Source of the DNA: Neisseria animaloris
Lineage (GTDB): Bacteria > Pseudomonadota > Gammaproteobacteria > Burkholderiales > Neisseriaceae
Direction: 5' to 3'
NCBI RefSeq assembly: GCF_900637855.1
Contig: NZ_LR134440.1
Location: 1,364,001 to 1,428,000, forward strand
Length of the DNA stretch: 64,000 nt
Shown: piece by piece, positions 28,687-37,802 of the stretch
How positions within the stretch are numbered: the stretch's first letter is position 1
Layout: each line of letters opens with the position of its first letter
Translations under genes and position numbers: made by a program
Notes under the pieces: generated by a model
Seen by the model: only the letters and a program-made list of their open reading frames with translations
The model's database searches: none
Told to the model about the DNA's origin: nothing

Positions 28687-29412
28687 TTATTCGGCAGCGG
28701 CTTGGGCAGCAGCTACGGTTTCTTGGATGGCTTGGTTTTTGCCTTCCAATACGGCATCGGCCATGCCGCGGCAGTACAGACGGATGGCTTTTGCCGAGTC
28801 GTCGTTGCCGGGGATAACGTATTTCACGCCGTCGGGGCTGTTGTTGGTATCCACTACGGCAATCACGGGAATGCCCAGTTTTTCAGCTTCAACCAAAGTA
28901 CCTTTTTGGTAGCCGGTGTCGATCACGAAAATCGCGTCGGGCAAGCCTTTCATGTTTTTGATGCCACCCAATGAACGCTCCAGTTTTTCAACTTCGCGTT
29001 GCATTTCCAAGATTTCTTTTTTGCTGTAACCGCTCTCGGCAGCATTTTCCAAAACCGCAGCTTTTTCTTCCAAACGTTTGATAGATTGTTTAACGGTTTT
29101 GTAGTTGGTCAGCATGCCGCCCAACCAGCGGTGGTCAACGAAAGGCATACCGGCACGGGTAGCTTCTTCGCGGATGATTTCGCGGGCTTGGCGTTTGGTA
29201 CCTACAAACAATACGGTACCTTTGTTTGCAACCAGACGGCGTACGGCTTCTTGCGCTTCTTGGAACAGCGGCAGGGTTTTTTCCAGGTTTACGATATGGA
29301 TTTTGTTGCGCGCGCCGAAAATGTATTGCTCCATTTTCGGGTTCCAGTAACGGGTTTGGTGGCCGAAGTGAACGCCTGCTTCCAGCATCTGGCGCATAGT
29401 AATTTGAGACAT
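28687..29412 (-). CDS. rpsB: 30S ribosomal protein S2
   Basis: The 241-residue protein starts [27 protein letters not shown] and has the S2 signatures [10 protein letters not shown] and [17 protein letters not shown], with [31 protein letters not shown] later. S2 is added late to the 30S subunit. A promoter with a perfect -10 and a structured leader of about 120 nt lie upstream. Confidence 0.98.
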   Translation of the reverse strand: MSQITMRQMLEAGVHFGHQTRYWNPKMEQYIFGARNKIHIVNLEKTLPLFQEAQEAVRRLVANKGTVLFVGTKRQAREIIREEATRAGMPFVDHRWLGGMLTNYKTVKQSIKRLEEKAAVLENAAESGYSKKEILEMQREVEKLERSLGGIKNMKGLPDAIFVIDTGYQKGTLVEAEKLGIPVIAVVDTNNSPDGVKYVIPGNDDSAKAIRLYCRGMADAVLEGKNQAIQETVAAAQAAAE

Positions 29413-29547
29413 AAAATTTCCTTAAAAGGGTTAAAGCATACACTTTGTCGCATAGAACTCACCTTATATACAGTAAGCACCCTTTCGCGCAAAGTGCGGG
29501 CGTTTGAGTAAAAATAAAAATGCTTCCGCAAAAACGGAAACCGAGGA

Positions 29548-29577
29548 ATTATATAGGATAAGGAAGCGGTTTGAAAA
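29548..29577 (-). promoter_or_regulatory. rpsB promoter and structured leader
   Basis: On the minus strand TTTTCA (29572-29577) and TATAAT (29548-29553) are separated by 18 bases. The transcript leader then carries two hairpins, CTTCCGCAAAAACGGAA (near 29523) and GCACTTTGCGCGAAAGGGTGC (29465-29490 area). Ribosomal protein leaders often bind their own product; here that is only an inference. Confidence 0.55.
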
Positions 29578-29663
29578 GTATTTGTATCATATGGCTGCGA
29601 TTAAATTCTTACACACGCAGGTTTTGACTGCGCGGAAGAATGCGGCAGAAAAACCAAGCATGG

Positions 29664-29873
29664 CTACTGTCGGTTGAACCTGTTTTCAGCCTGTTGTTTT
29701 TCACTGAGTTTCATCATTTTGTTACGCCGCCGTGTTTTTACCACCCAGAAGGTAAACAGGCTCGGCAGTACAGACCAAAACAGCAAGTAAATCAGCGCCC
29801 GCTCTATACTCGGTTGTACGGCGGCAAATAAAACGGTAACAAACAAATAACCTATGGCGATGATGTGCCACAT
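29664..29873 (-). CDS. Small inner-membrane protein, 69 residues
   Basis: The protein has two membrane helices (about residues 3-20 and 28-45) and a basic C-terminal tail (VKTRRRNKMMKLSEKQQAENRFNRQ). The ATG at 29873 lies about 8 bases after an AAGGAAT ribosome site; another ATG three codons upstream overlaps that site. I recognise no function. It stands divergently next to the gamma-carbonic anhydrase gene. Confidence 0.6.
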   Translation of the reverse strand: MWHIIAIGYLFVTVLFAAVQPSIERALIYLLFWSVLPSLFTFWVVKTRRRNKMMKLSEKQQAENRFNRQ

Positions 29874-30006
29874 ACGAATCATTCCTTAATAAATAATTTA
29901 AAACTGTTTTTTCAGACGGCCTGTTCCGGCTTTTCCGCCGGTGCGAAATCCGCTTACAATGCGTGAGGCCATCTGAAAACAATCCGCCGCCCAAAGGAGC
30001 ATAAAA

Positions 30007-30552
30007 ATGAATATCCGCCCTTATCTCGACCATTTCCCTGCAATTCATGAAAGCTGCCTGATCGACCCGGCTGCAGTCATTATCGGCGATGTTTCGCTGG
30101 GCGAACATGTGTCGGTATGGCCTTTCGCTGTTATCCGCGGCGACGTTAACCGCATTTCCATCGGCAACCGCAGCAATGTGCAGGATTTGAGCATGCTGCA
30201 CGTTTCGCATAAAAACGATGCCAAACCCGACGGCTCACCTTTGATTATCGGTGAGGATGTTACCATCGGCCACAAGGTTATGCTGCACGGCTGCACCGTC
30301 GGCAACCGTGTGCTGGTAGGCATGGGCACGATTATTCTGGACGACGCGGTTATCGAAGATGATGTGATGATCGGTGCGGGCAGTTTGGTACCGCCGCGCA
30401 AACGTCTGGAAAGCGGTTATCTATATGTCGGCTCACCAGTTCAAAAAGTGCGTGCGCTCACCGAAGCCGAAAAAAGCTCGCTGCTGTATTCCGCCGCGCA
30501 TTATATGCGGGTGTTGGCCAATTACAAAAAAACGGCGCAGCAAGCAGGCTAA
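30007..30552 (+). CDS. Gamma-class carbonic anhydrase family protein (YrdA-like)
   Basis: The 181-residue protein is a left-handed beta helix trimer of the gamma-carbonic anhydrase type. The three zinc histidines are visible: His65 in SMLHV, His89 in IGHK and His94 in MLHGC. Hexapeptide repeats run from residue 20 to 120 and a C-terminal helix follows (ALTEAEKSSLLYSAAHYMRVLANYKK). Many YrdA-type members show little or no anhydrase activity, so the reaction is uncertain. RBS AAAGGAG is strong. It forms its own unit with a hairpin behind it. Confidence 0.88.
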   Translation: MNIRPYLDHFPAIHESCLIDPAAVIIGDVSLGEHVSVWPFAVIRGDVNRISIGNRSNVQDLSMLHVSHKNDAKPDGSPLIIGEDVTIGHKVMLHGCTVGNRVLVGMGTIILDDAVIEDDVMIGAGSLVPPRKRLESGYLYVGSPVQKVRALTEAEKSSLLYSAAHYMRVLANYKKTAQQAG

Positions 30553-30575
30553 CCATCGCCGTATCTGCAATCAAC

Positions 30576-30612
30576 AGGCCGTCTGAAAAAATCTTTTCAG
30601 ACGGCCTTTTTT
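30576..30612 (+). terminator. DUS inverted-repeat terminator with T run
   Basis: AGGCCGTCTGAAAA and TTTTCAGACGGCCT with a short loop and TTTTTT after it, 24 bases past the gamma-carbonic anhydrase stop. Confidence 0.75.
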
Positions 30613-30702
30613 GATGTCAGACGTGAAATCCTGAACTTTATGGAATGATTCGGTTTATTTGCTATACAATAACCGCCATTCCGTTTCGGTAAGAACAACC
30701 TT

Positions 30703-31959
30703 ATGAATGTACGTTGGTTTTATACCGCCTTATGGCGAGCCGCACCGTATTTTATCCGCCGCTATCTGCGCCGGCGAGGAGAGAAAGCCTCGGCTTATTT
30801 GGAACATTGGGGCGAACGCTTCGGCGAACCTTATCCCAATCCCGTTCAAAACCCCATCTGGATACATGCCGTATCGGTGGGTGAAACCCGTGCCGCCCAG
30901 CCTTTAGTGCGGGAGTTGCGGAAACATTTTCCCGATACGCCCTTATTGCTGACGCAAATGACACCGACCGGCCGAGCCGCTGCGGAAAAGCTGTTCCCCG
31001 ATGCGCAATGCCGTTATCTGCCTTACGACAAACCTGAATTCATACGGCAATTTCTAAGCGAACACCGGCCGCACTTCGGTGTGCTGATGGAAACCGAAAT
31101 CTGGCCAAACCTGATGCACGAATGCTCCGAAGCCGGTGTGCCGCTGTTTCTGGCAAATGCGCGTTTGTCGGAAAAATCTCAAAACGGCTATCTGAGAATA
31201 CGTTCGCTGGTCGAGCCTGCCATGCAGACCTTGCGCGGCTGTTATGCGCAGACCGCCGCCGATGCCGAGCGTTTGCATTTGATCGGCGCATCCAATGTGC
31301 ATGTGTGCGGCAACAGCAAATACGATATTTCTCCGACCGCCGATATGCGCGAATGTGCGGCGGCATTCCGCCGGCGAATCGGCAACCGCCCTGTGGTGGT
31401 GTGCGCTAGCACCCGCGAATATAAAGGCGTTGACGAAGCGGAACTGCTGCTCAAAGCATGGCAGGGTTATCACGGCGATGCTTTGCTGGTGATTGTGCCC
31501 CGCCACCCTGAGCGTTTTCAGACGGCCTTCGGCACCGCTACCGGCATGGGCTTTAAAACCCAGAAACGCAGCGACAATACCGAAGTGGCCGCCGATACGC
31601 AGGTATGGATAGGCGACAGTATGGGCGAGCTGTTCGGTTATTATCTGGCGGCCGATGTAGCGTTTGTGGGCGGCAGTTTGGTGGATACGGGTTGCCAGAA
31701 CATTATCGAACCGGTGGCCTGTGCGGTTCCGGTTTTGTTCGGCCCGTCCACTTATAATTTTGCTGCCGCCTGCAAAGGGGCATTGGAAGCGGGAGCAGCG
31801 AAACAGGTGTTTAGTGCGCAGGAATGGCTGTATGCGGTAACGCATTGGCTGGCCCACCCCGAAGAGCGGGCGCAATATGCGGGGCGTGCCGAAGCGTTTG
31901 TGGGCCGGCACCGCGGTGCCAGCAAAAAAATGGCGGAGATTATGGCAGAAGCTGTCTGA
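30703..31959 (+). CDS. waaA: 3-deoxy-D-manno-octulosonic acid transferase (Kdo transferase)
   Basis: WaaA attaches Kdo to lipid IVA, joining core to lipid A in LOS. The 418-residue GT-B enzyme has an N-terminal amphipathic membrane segment, catalytic Glu61 in VSVGETRAAQPLV, LLTQMTPTGRAAAEKLF, ETEIWPNLMHE, VCASTREYKGVDEAELLL, VPRHPERF and the C-terminal donor site GGSLVDTGCQNIIEPVACAVPVLFGPS. A DUS is read in frame as RFQTAF. The gene has a likely TACAAT -10 about 35 bases upstream. Whether it adds one or two Kdo units cannot be told by eye; Neisseria enzymes add two. Confidence 0.95.
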   Translation: MNVRWFYTALWRAAPYFIRRYLRRRGEKASAYLEHWGERFGEPYPNPVQNPIWIHAVSVGETRAAQPLVRELRKHFPDTPLLLTQMTPTGRAAAEKLFPDAQCRYLPYDKPEFIRQFLSEHRPHFGVLMETEIWPNLMHECSEAGVPLFLANARLSEKSQNGYLRIRSLVEPAMQTLRGCYAQTAADAERLHLIGASNVHVCGNSKYDISPTADMRECAAAFRRRIGNRPVVVCASTREYKGVDEAELLLKAWQGYHGDALLVIVPRHPERFQTAFGTATGMGFKTQKRSDNTEVAADTQVWIGDSMGELFGYYLAADVAFVGGSLVDTGCQNIIEPVACAVPVLFGPSTYNFAAACKGALEAGAAKQVFSAQEWLYAVTHWLAHPEERAQYAGRAEAFVGRHRGASKKMAEIMAEAV

Positions 31960-31975
31960 AAACGGCTGATGAGAA

Positions 31976-32007
31976 AAGGCCGTCTGAAATTGTTTTCAGA
32001 TAGCCTT
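31976..32007. terminator. Imperfect DUS hairpin
   Basis: AAGGCCGTCTGAAA and TTTTCAGATAGCCTT pair with two mismatches. It lies between the convergent waaA and the glycine-zipper lipoprotein. Confidence 0.5.
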
Positions 32008-32027
32008 CTGTATACTGCTTACCACAA

Positions 32028-32231
32028 TTAGCGGACTTGGCTGCCGATAACACCGCCCAAAGCCGCACCACCCAAAGTGGAACCTGTATCGCCGCCAATC
32101 AGGTTGCCGGCCACCCCGCCGATAACGGCACCGGCAGCAGTATTGCGCTGAGTACGGTTCAGGCTTTCGCAAGCGGTAAGGGAAGCGGCAATAGCCATCA
32201 AAGCAACTATTTTAACTACTACTGATTTCAT
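32028..32231 (-). CDS. Glycine-zipper lipoprotein (OsmB-like)
   Basis: The 67-residue protein has a lipoprotein signal ending SLTAC (Cys21) and a mature part dominated by a glycine zipper: AAGAVIGGVAGNLIGGDTGSTLGGAALGGVIGSQ. Such 2TM glycine-zipper lipoproteins (OsmB, SlyB-like) sit in the outer membrane and respond to envelope stress, but this gene's exact role is unknown. RBS AGGA (GGAGGATAT on the minus strand) is good. Confidence 0.8.
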   Translation of the reverse strand: MKSVVVKIVALMAIAASLTACESLNRTQRNTAAGAVIGGVAGNLIGGDTGSTLGGAALGGVIGSQVR

Positions 32232-32356
32232 AAAATATCCTCCGGATAGAGTAGTTGGGTAAAATCCGTAAACAGTATGGCATAGACGGCAGATAATGGT
32301 ATATTACCTGACGTAAATCCTGTTAAAACTGCGAAAAGATTGTGAAAGCATAAAAT

Positions 32357-32803
32357 ATGTCCGTTTACGCTGTTGCCCACATCATACACTTGTTCTGTGC
32401 CATCGCTTTTGTCGGGGGTGTATTCTTTGAAACGCTGATACTGTCCGTGCTGCACACCAAACAGGTGTCGCGCGAGGCGCGACGGGAAACGGAAAAAGCC
32501 ATTTCCCGCCGTGCGGTAAAAGTGATGCCGTGGGTGGTCTTCGCGCTTTTTCTTTCCGGATTCGCAATGTCGCACCGATATGCCGCCGCTTTTGCCCGAC
32601 CGTTCACCTCTTCTTTCAACCTTCAGTTATGTTTGAAAGTGCTGCTGGCTTTCGGCGTGCTGGTGCATTTTGTGATTGCCGTGACCAAAATGCGGCGCGG
32701 CACGCTCACGGTGGCTTGGTCGAAATACATCCATACGGCAGTGCTGATGCACATGATATTGATTGTGCTGCTGGCAAAAACGATGTTTTATGTAAGCTGG
32801 TAG
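32357..32803 (+). CDS. CopD-like four-helix membrane protein
   Basis: The 148-residue protein has four predicted helices and several histidines placed inside or at the end of them (HIIHLF near residue 8-11, His73, HFVIAV, HTAVLMHM). This resembles CopD/HemJ-type small heme- or copper-related membrane proteins. I cannot tell copper handling from heme binding. It starts divergently from the glycine-zipper gene and is followed by its own DUS hairpin. No clear RBS is seen (AAAG). Confidence 0.6.
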   Translation: MSVYAVAHIIHLFCAIAFVGGVFFETLILSVLHTKQVSREARRETEKAISRRAVKVMPWVVFALFLSGFAMSHRYAAAFARPFTSSFNLQLCLKVLLAFGVLVHFVIAVTKMRRGTLTVAWSKYIHTAVLMHMILIVLLAKTMFYVSW

Positions 32804-32816
32804 GCATGCTTACCGC

Positions 32817-32858
32817 AAAGGCCGTCTGAAACATAATACGCTGTTTCAGACGGCCTTT
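32817..32858 (+). terminator. DUS inverted-repeat terminator
   Basis: AAAGGCCGTCTGAAAC and GTTTCAGACGGCCTTT, 14 bases after the CopD-like gene. Confidence 0.65.
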
Positions 32859-32927
32859 CAGCGGGATATGCTAAAATATACGTTTTAATATTTACTCTCT
32901 GGAATTTCTGCTGAGGAAACACACACT

Positions 32928-33911
32928 ATGGTAGAGCAACACCCTTCCGTCGGATCGCCGTTATTTTATGCGGTCTTTTTTATTGCGATATTGATCATGA
33001 TTGCTATCGATATGTTGTCGCTGAAAAAAACCGGCGCACATAAAGTCAGCGTAAAAGAAGCGTTGGCATGGTCATGTGTTTGGGTGGCCGTATCGTGCAT
33101 TTTTGCAGGATGGCTGTATTTCGAGCTAGCAGGCAATCCGCTCTACGGGCACATGGTTGCGAAAGAAAAAGTAATGGAATTCTTTACCGGCTATGTGCTG
33201 GAAAAATCATTGGCTGTCGATAACATCTTCGTGTTTTTAATGATTTTTTCTTATTTCAAAGTGCAGCCGCAATACCAGCACCGCGTGTTGCTCTACGGGG
33301 TGTTCGGCGCGATTGTATTGCGGATAATCATGATTTTCATCGGCGCGGTATTGGTCAGCAAGTTTGAGGCGGTGCTTTATGTGTTCGGCGCATTCTTGCT
33401 CTACACCGGTATCAAGATGATTAAATCGGGCGGCGAAGACGAACATAAAGATTTATCGCAAAACAAACTGCTCAACTGGGTGAAAGGCCATATTCCGGTA
33501 AGCAAAGATTTTCACGGCGAAAATTTCTTTACCGTCGAAAACGGCCGCCGCATCGCCACACCCATGCTGCTGGTGCTGATTATGATTGAGATGAGCGATG
33601 TGATTTTTGCGGTGGACAGCATTCCGGCCATTTTCGCGGTAACTACCGACCCGTTTATCGTACTGACTTCCAACATCTTCGCCATCCTCGGCTTGCGTGC
33701 CATGTATTTCCTGCTGGCCGATATTGCCGACCGCTTCGTATTCCTGAAATTCGGCTTGGCATTTGTGCTGAGTTTCATCGGTATCAAAATGCTGATTATG
33801 CACTGGGTACACATTCCCGTCGGAGCATCGCTGGCGGTGGTGTTCGGCGCGCTGGGTGTGTCGATTCTGATTTCGCTGATGTATAACCGCCGCAAGGCAA
33901 ACGGAAATTAA
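32928..33911 (+). CDS. TerC-family membrane protein (Alx-like)
   Basis: The 327-residue protein has about nine helices and the TerC signature: LEKSLAVDNIFVFLMIFSYF, LLYGVFGAIVLRIIMIFIGA and MIEMSDVIFAVDSIPAIFAVT, each with acidic residues inside helices that bind divalent metal. E. coli Alx exports manganese and related proteins metalate secreted enzymes. No yybP-ykoY (manganese) riboswitch fits in the 68-base upstream space. RBS is GAGGAAA. Substrate is inferred from the family. Confidence 0.85.
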   Translation: MVEQHPSVGSPLFYAVFFIAILIMIAIDMLSLKKTGAHKVSVKEALAWSCVWVAVSCIFAGWLYFELAGNPLYGHMVAKEKVMEFFTGYVLEKSLAVDNIFVFLMIFSYFKVQPQYQHRVLLYGVFGAIVLRIIMIFIGAVLVSKFEAVLYVFGAFLLYTGIKMIKSGGEDEHKDLSQNKLLNWVKGHIPVSKDFHGENFFTVENGRRIATPMLLVLIMIEMSDVIFAVDSIPAIFAVTTDPFIVLTSNIFAILGLRAMYFLLADIADRFVFLKFGLAFVLSFIGIKMLIMHWVHIPVGASLAVVFGALGVSILISLMYNRRKANGN

Positions 33912-33912
33912 T

Positions 33913-33970
33913 CTTCAGACGGCCTGTCGGGTGCGGGCATCACCCTCCCGATACGGCAGGCCGTCTGAAA
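33913..33970 (+). terminator. Large hairpin built on inside-out DUS pair
   Basis: TTCAGACGGCCTG at the left and CAGGCCGTCTGAA at the right enclose a second GC-rich stem (TCGGGTG ... CACCCTCCCGA). The order is reversed relative to most DUS terminators in the window. Confidence 0.5.
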
Positions 33971-33986
33971 AAGAAGGTATCTCTCC

Positions 33987-34286
33987 ATGACTGCATCCAT
34001 GTATGTCTTATTGCTGTTGGCACTTATTTTTGCCAATGCCCCGTTTCTTACCCCGCGTCTGCTCGGCGTATTCCAATTGCGCAGCAAACATTTCGGCCAT
34101 CATTTGCTCGAACTGTTCACCGGTTTCGGCATCATCGCCGCACTTGCCCGCCTGCTTGAATCCCGTGCAGGCAGCATACACCCTCAGGATTGGGAATTTT
34201 ACGCAACCGTTGCCTGCCTGTATCTGATCTTCGCTTTCCCCGCCTTTGTCTGGCGTTATTTCTGGCACGGCAAACATCAGCAGTGA
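33987..34286 (+). CDS. DUF2818-family small membrane protein
   Basis: The 99-residue protein has three membrane helices and the DUF2818 pattern YVLLLLALIFANAPFL, then R-x-LGVF, KHFGHHLLELFTGFGIIAALARLLE, and FYATVACLYLIFAFPAFVWRYFW. Members occur in beta-proteobacteria, often next to nuoN, and their function is unknown. Here it precedes proB by 24 bases and may be cotranscribed. Confidence 0.8.
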   Translation: MTASMYVLLLLALIFANAPFLTPRLLGVFQLRSKHFGHHLLELFTGFGIIAALARLLESRAGSIHPQDWEFYATVACLYLIFAFPAFVWRYFWHGKHQQ

Positions 34287-34310
34287 GGCTGCCTGAAACG
34301 GAACACCATC

Positions 34311-35435
34311 ATGCACATTGAAAATCTATCCCAAGCCCATTTATTGGTGGTTAAAGTCGGTTCCAGTCTCGTTACCGCCGAGGGAAAAGGCATTGACCAA
34401 GCCGCCCTTGACAACTGGGCGGCGCAAATTGCCAAACTCAAGGCCGACGGCACACAGATTATTTTCGTATCCAGCGGTGCGATTGCCGAAGGCATCAAAC
34501 GGCTCGGCTGGCCGAAACGCCCGACCGCTCTCAACGAACTGCAGGCTGCTGCCGCAGTCGGGCAGATGGGCATCGCGCAAGCGTATGAAAACGCGTTCGC
34601 ACCGCACCATATCCACACCGCCCAAATCCTGCTCACCCATGAAGATTTAAGCAACCGCACCCGCTACCTCAACGCCCGCAGCACGCTGAGAACCCTGCTG
34701 GACAAAGGCATCGTGCCCATCATCAACGAAAATGACACCGTAACCACCGACGAAATCAAACTGGGCGACAACGACACGCTCGGCGCACTCGTTACCAATC
34801 TGGTCGAAGCCGACGCATTGGTAATCCTGACCGACCAAAAAGGGCTGTACGACAGCGACCCGCGTAAAAACCCGCAAGCCGAATTGATTTCCACCATTGC
34901 CGCCGAGCATCCCGAGCTGGAAAACATGGCCGGCGGTGCAGGAAGCAGCGTCGGCACCGGCGGCATGTACACCAAAGTGCTGGCGGCCAAACGCGCGGCC
35001 TTGAGCGGTGCGGCTACGGTAGTGGCCAGTGGGCGCGAACCCGACGTACTGGTGCGTTTGAAACAGGGTGAGAGCATCGGCACGCTGTTTACCAGCGAAC
35101 ACAGCCGCATCAGTGCCCGCAAGCAATGGCTGCTCGGCCACGTGCAATTGAGCGGCAGGCTGATTGTCGACAAAGGTGCCGAACGCGCCGTTGCCGAAAA
35201 ACACGCCAGCCTGCTGCCAGTAGGTTGTGTGCGGGTAGAGGGCCACTTTTACCGCGGCGAACTGGTGGCCGTACTCAACACTGAAGGCAAAGAAATCGCC
35301 CGCGGCTTGGTAAATTACGGCAGCGGCGATACGGCCAAGATTCTGGGCGAACCGTCCGACCAAATTGCAAACAGGCTCGGTTACGCGGCAGAAGATGAAT
35401 TAATTCACCGCGACAATATGGCACTACACTGGTAG
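34311..35435 (+). CDS. proB: Glutamate 5-kinase
   Basis: ProB phosphorylates glutamate in the first step of proline synthesis and is feedback-inhibited by proline. The 374-residue protein has the amino acid kinase domain ([81 protein letters not shown]) and a C-terminal PUA domain from about residue 280 ([13 protein letters not shown]). proA is not adjacent. Confidence 0.96.
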   Translation: MHIENLSQAHLLVVKVGSSLVTAEGKGIDQAALDNWAAQIAKLKADGTQIIFVSSGAIAEGIKRLGWPKRPTALNELQAAAAVGQMGIAQAYENAFAPHHIHTAQILLTHEDLSNRTRYLNARSTLRTLLDKGIVPIINENDTVTTDEIKLGDNDTLGALVTNLVEADALVILTDQKGLYDSDPRKNPQAELISTIAAEHPELENMAGGAGSSVGTGGMYTKVLAAKRAALSGAATVVASGREPDVLVRLKQGESIGTLFTSEHSRISARKQWLLGHVQLSGRLIVDKGAERAVAEKHASLLPVGCVRVEGHFYRGELVAVLNTEGKEIARGLVNYGSGDTAKILGEPSDQIANRLGYAAEDELIHRDNMALHW

Positions 35436-35457
35436 TGGTATTGTAGATAATCTTGAT

Positions 35458-35492
35458 GGGGCCGTCTGAAGAAATATTTTTAAGACGGCCTC
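35458..35492 (+). terminator. Imperfect DUS hairpin after proB
   Basis: GGGGCCGTCTGAA pairs with TTTAAGACGGCCTC, with a mismatch, about 22 bases after proB. Confidence 0.45.
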
Positions 35493-35585
35493 ATACCGAC
35501 AAGGCCGCCATAATCATTACTTTTAACCAGACAACCCTTAATCCCCGCACCAAAACAACATAATATCACCAAAGGAGAAACAAAC

Positions 35586-36287
35586 ATGGTGAAAGCCAAC
35601 GTGCTGGTAATAGAGGATGAAGAATCCATCCAGATGCTGATCCGCTTCACGCTCGAACAGGCCGGATTTGACGTATGGTTGGCAGCCAGTGCAGAAGAAG
35701 CTATGCCGATGTTGACCGAAACCTTACCCGATATGGTTTTATTGGATTGGATGCTGCCCGGTATTTCCGGCGTACAATTCACCAAGCAGCTTCGCCAAGA
35801 CCCGCGCAGTAAAGATCTGCCGATTATCCTGCTCACCGCCCGTTGTGAAGATGCCGATAAAGAACGGGGGCTTAACCTGGGAGCCGACGACTACCTCACC
35901 AAACCTTTTTCCCCACGCGAGCTGATTGCCCGCATCAATGCTTTACTGCGCCGATGTGCCCCACAAAAAACCAGCAACCCCATTTCAATAGAAGGATTGT
36001 CACTCGACCCTGCCGAACGGCGTGTATATGCCGATGGGCAATCCGTCAATTTCGGCCCTGCAGAATTCAAACTGCTGCACTTCTTCATGACCCATCCCGA
36101 ACGTGTATACAGCCGCCGACAACTGTTGGATTTAGTGTGGGGCGACCACGTATTTGTTGAAGAGCGCACGGTAGACGTACATATCCGCCGTTTGCGCCGC
36201 GCTTTAGAACCGACAGGTTTTGACTGTTTCATCCAAACCGTGCGCGGCAGCGGATACCGCTTTTCAAACCAACCGGAGGCCGTCTGA
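35586..36287 (+). CDS. phoB: PhoB-type response regulator
   Basis: The 233-residue regulator has a receiver domain with phosphoacceptor Asp54 (LLDWMLPG), acidic pocket ED at residues 10-11, Thr in LLTAR and Lys in YLTKPFSPREL, and an OmpR-type winged helix (FKLLHFFMTHPERVYSRRQLLDLVWG, VDVHIRRLRRAL). The SP-RE and RTVDVHI pattern is characteristic of PhoB, which controls phosphate-starvation genes. phoR begins 2 bases after the stop. RBS AAAGGAG. Confidence 0.9.
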   Translation: MVKANVLVIEDEESIQMLIRFTLEQAGFDVWLAASAEEAMPMLTETLPDMVLLDWMLPGISGVQFTKQLRQDPRSKDLPIILLTARCEDADKERGLNLGADDYLTKPFSPRELIARINALLRRCAPQKTSNPISIEGLSLDPAERRVYADGQSVNFGPAEFKLLHFFMTHPERVYSRRQLLDLVWGDHVFVEERTVDVHIRRLRRALEPTGFDCFIQTVRGSGYRFSNQPEAV

Positions 36288-36289
36288 AC

Positions 36290-37621
36290 ATGGGGTTTGT
36301 ATGGCACCATATCGCCGGTGCACTATTCGGGCTGACCGCAGTGGCACTTATCGGCTATGCTGCGAACGAAACCAACGGCTTGCTACTGGCTTCATGCTGC
36401 TGGCTGGGAGGGTGGTTGGTTTATCAGTTTTACTATATTTTCAAGTTGGTGCACTGGCTATCTGCTGCAAAACCTAATGCCTCCCCTCAAACATACGGCA
36501 TGTGGCGGCATGTTTTCAACACTCTCGGGCGGCAAGCCCAAAACCGTAACGACCGCGAACAAAAACTGAATTCTTCCCTGCAACGCTTCAACCGCGCCGT
36601 CGAAGCCATGCCCAACGGCGTGCTGATACTCGACAACCAAGGGCGCATCAGTTGGATGAACCCGCTGGCGGTACAACACCTCAACCTCAGTCCCCATTCC
36701 GACTGGAACAGCCTGTTAAAAAACCGCGTGCACATTCCCGCCCTGCTGAATTTTCTCGACAGCCCGCCCGCAACCGCCCCCGAAATCAAAATCACTCTGC
36801 CCAAAAGCGGCGGTATAGGTACGCGCACGCTACTGGTAGCGCAAGCGGTATTCGACGGAAACGAAAAACTGCTGATTACCCGCGACATCAGCGAGGCCGA
36901 GCAACTCAACGCCACACGCACCACATTTATAGCCAATGTATCGCACGAACTGCGCACCCCGCTAACCGTGCTTAACGGTTTTCTTGAAACCATGGCAGAT
37001 ATGCCCGACCTGCCGCGCGATCAGGCACAGCAATTTATCGGCTTAATGCAGAAAGAAGGTCGCCGCATGCAAATACTGCTCACAGACCTACTGACATTGT
37101 CCCGTTTGGAATCAGGCGTAAAAGCAGAAGTTTCTCCGGTAAACCTGTCTGCATTGGCGGCTTCCTTAACCGACGATGCGGATAATCTGTCGGCAGGCAA
37201 ACACTCCATTCATACCGAAATAGAAGCCGGTTTGTGGATAAAAGGCGCACCGAACGATTTATATACTGCTTTAAGCAATCTGGTGTTCAATGCCGTACGC
37301 TACACACCGGAAGGCGGTACCATTACCATACGCCTGCATCTCGTGCCGTCCGGCAATCCGCTGATTAAACCGAGAATCCGTTTTGCCGTACACGACAACG
37401 GCCCAGGCATCGCCGCCGAACACCTGCCCCATCTGACCGAACGTTTTTATCGGGTGGACAAAGGCCGCTCCCGCCGTAACGGAGGAACAGGGCTGGGATT
37501 ATCGATTGCGAAACACGTTCTCGCCGCCCACGGCAGTGTTTTACAGATTTGGAGCGAAGTGGGTAAAGGCAGCGAGTTTTCCGCCGAGTTCAGACAAACC
37601 GCCCCACCGGAAGCCGCATAA
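36290..37621 (+). CDS. phoR: PhoR-type sensor histidine kinase
   Basis: The 443-residue kinase has two N-terminal helices (about residues 8-25 and 32-52) with almost no periplasmic loop, a PAS domain (about 95-200), the H-box FIANVSHELRTPLTVLNG with His219, and an ATPase domain with N-, G1 and G2 boxes (LSNLVFNAVRYTP, HDNGPGI, GGTGLGLSIAKHV). Such minimal-loop kinases sense phosphate through the Pst/PhoU complex. Its first 4 bases are set by the phoB stop; the proteins work as a pair. Confidence 0.9.
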   Translation: MGFVWHHIAGALFGLTAVALIGYAANETNGLLLASCCWLGGWLVYQFYYIFKLVHWLSAAKPNASPQTYGMWRHVFNTLGRQAQNRNDREQKLNSSLQRFNRAVEAMPNGVLILDNQGRISWMNPLAVQHLNLSPHSDWNSLLKNRVHIPALLNFLDSPPATAPEIKITLPKSGGIGTRTLLVAQAVFDGNEKLLITRDISEAEQLNATRTTFIANVSHELRTPLTVLNGFLETMADMPDLPRDQAQQFIGLMQKEGRRMQILLTDLLTLSRLESGVKAEVSPVNLSALAASLTDDADNLSAGKHSIHTEIEAGLWIKGAPNDLYTALSNLVFNAVRYTPEGGTITIRLHLVPSGNPLIKPRIRFAVHDNGPGIAAEHLPHLTERFYRVDKGRSRRNGGTGLGLSIAKHVLAAHGSVLQIWSEVGKGSEFSAEFRQTAPPEAA

Positions 37622-37710
37622 ATTTCCCCGACAGCATGAACAGGCAGTCGTCCGAATCGGTCATAACCAATGAACGGCCTGCCGTTTGCCAAACCGATAT
37701 ACTTGGCGGC

Positions 37711-37754
37711 GAGGCCGTCTGAACGTCAGCCGCAATATCTTTTCAGACGGCCTC
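37711..37754 (+). terminator. DUS inverted repeat after phoR
   Basis: GAGGCCGTCTGAA and TTCAGACGGCCTC are separated by about 18 bases, 90 bases past phoR and 49 before the next gene. Confidence 0.5.
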
Positions 37755-37802
37755 ACAACAACCGCACCATCCCTGATTTATTTGATTTACCGAGGACTTT
37801 TC

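Noticed and set aside
32860..32927. Manganese (yybP-ykoY) riboswitch before the TerC-like gene
   Set aside because: Only 68 bases are available after the preceding terminator and no matching conserved loop is seen.
37686..37802. Extended N terminus of the hypothetical membrane protein
   Set aside because: The extra 39 codons lie across a DUS hairpin and have no RBS; the ATG at 37803 with CGAGGA is better.
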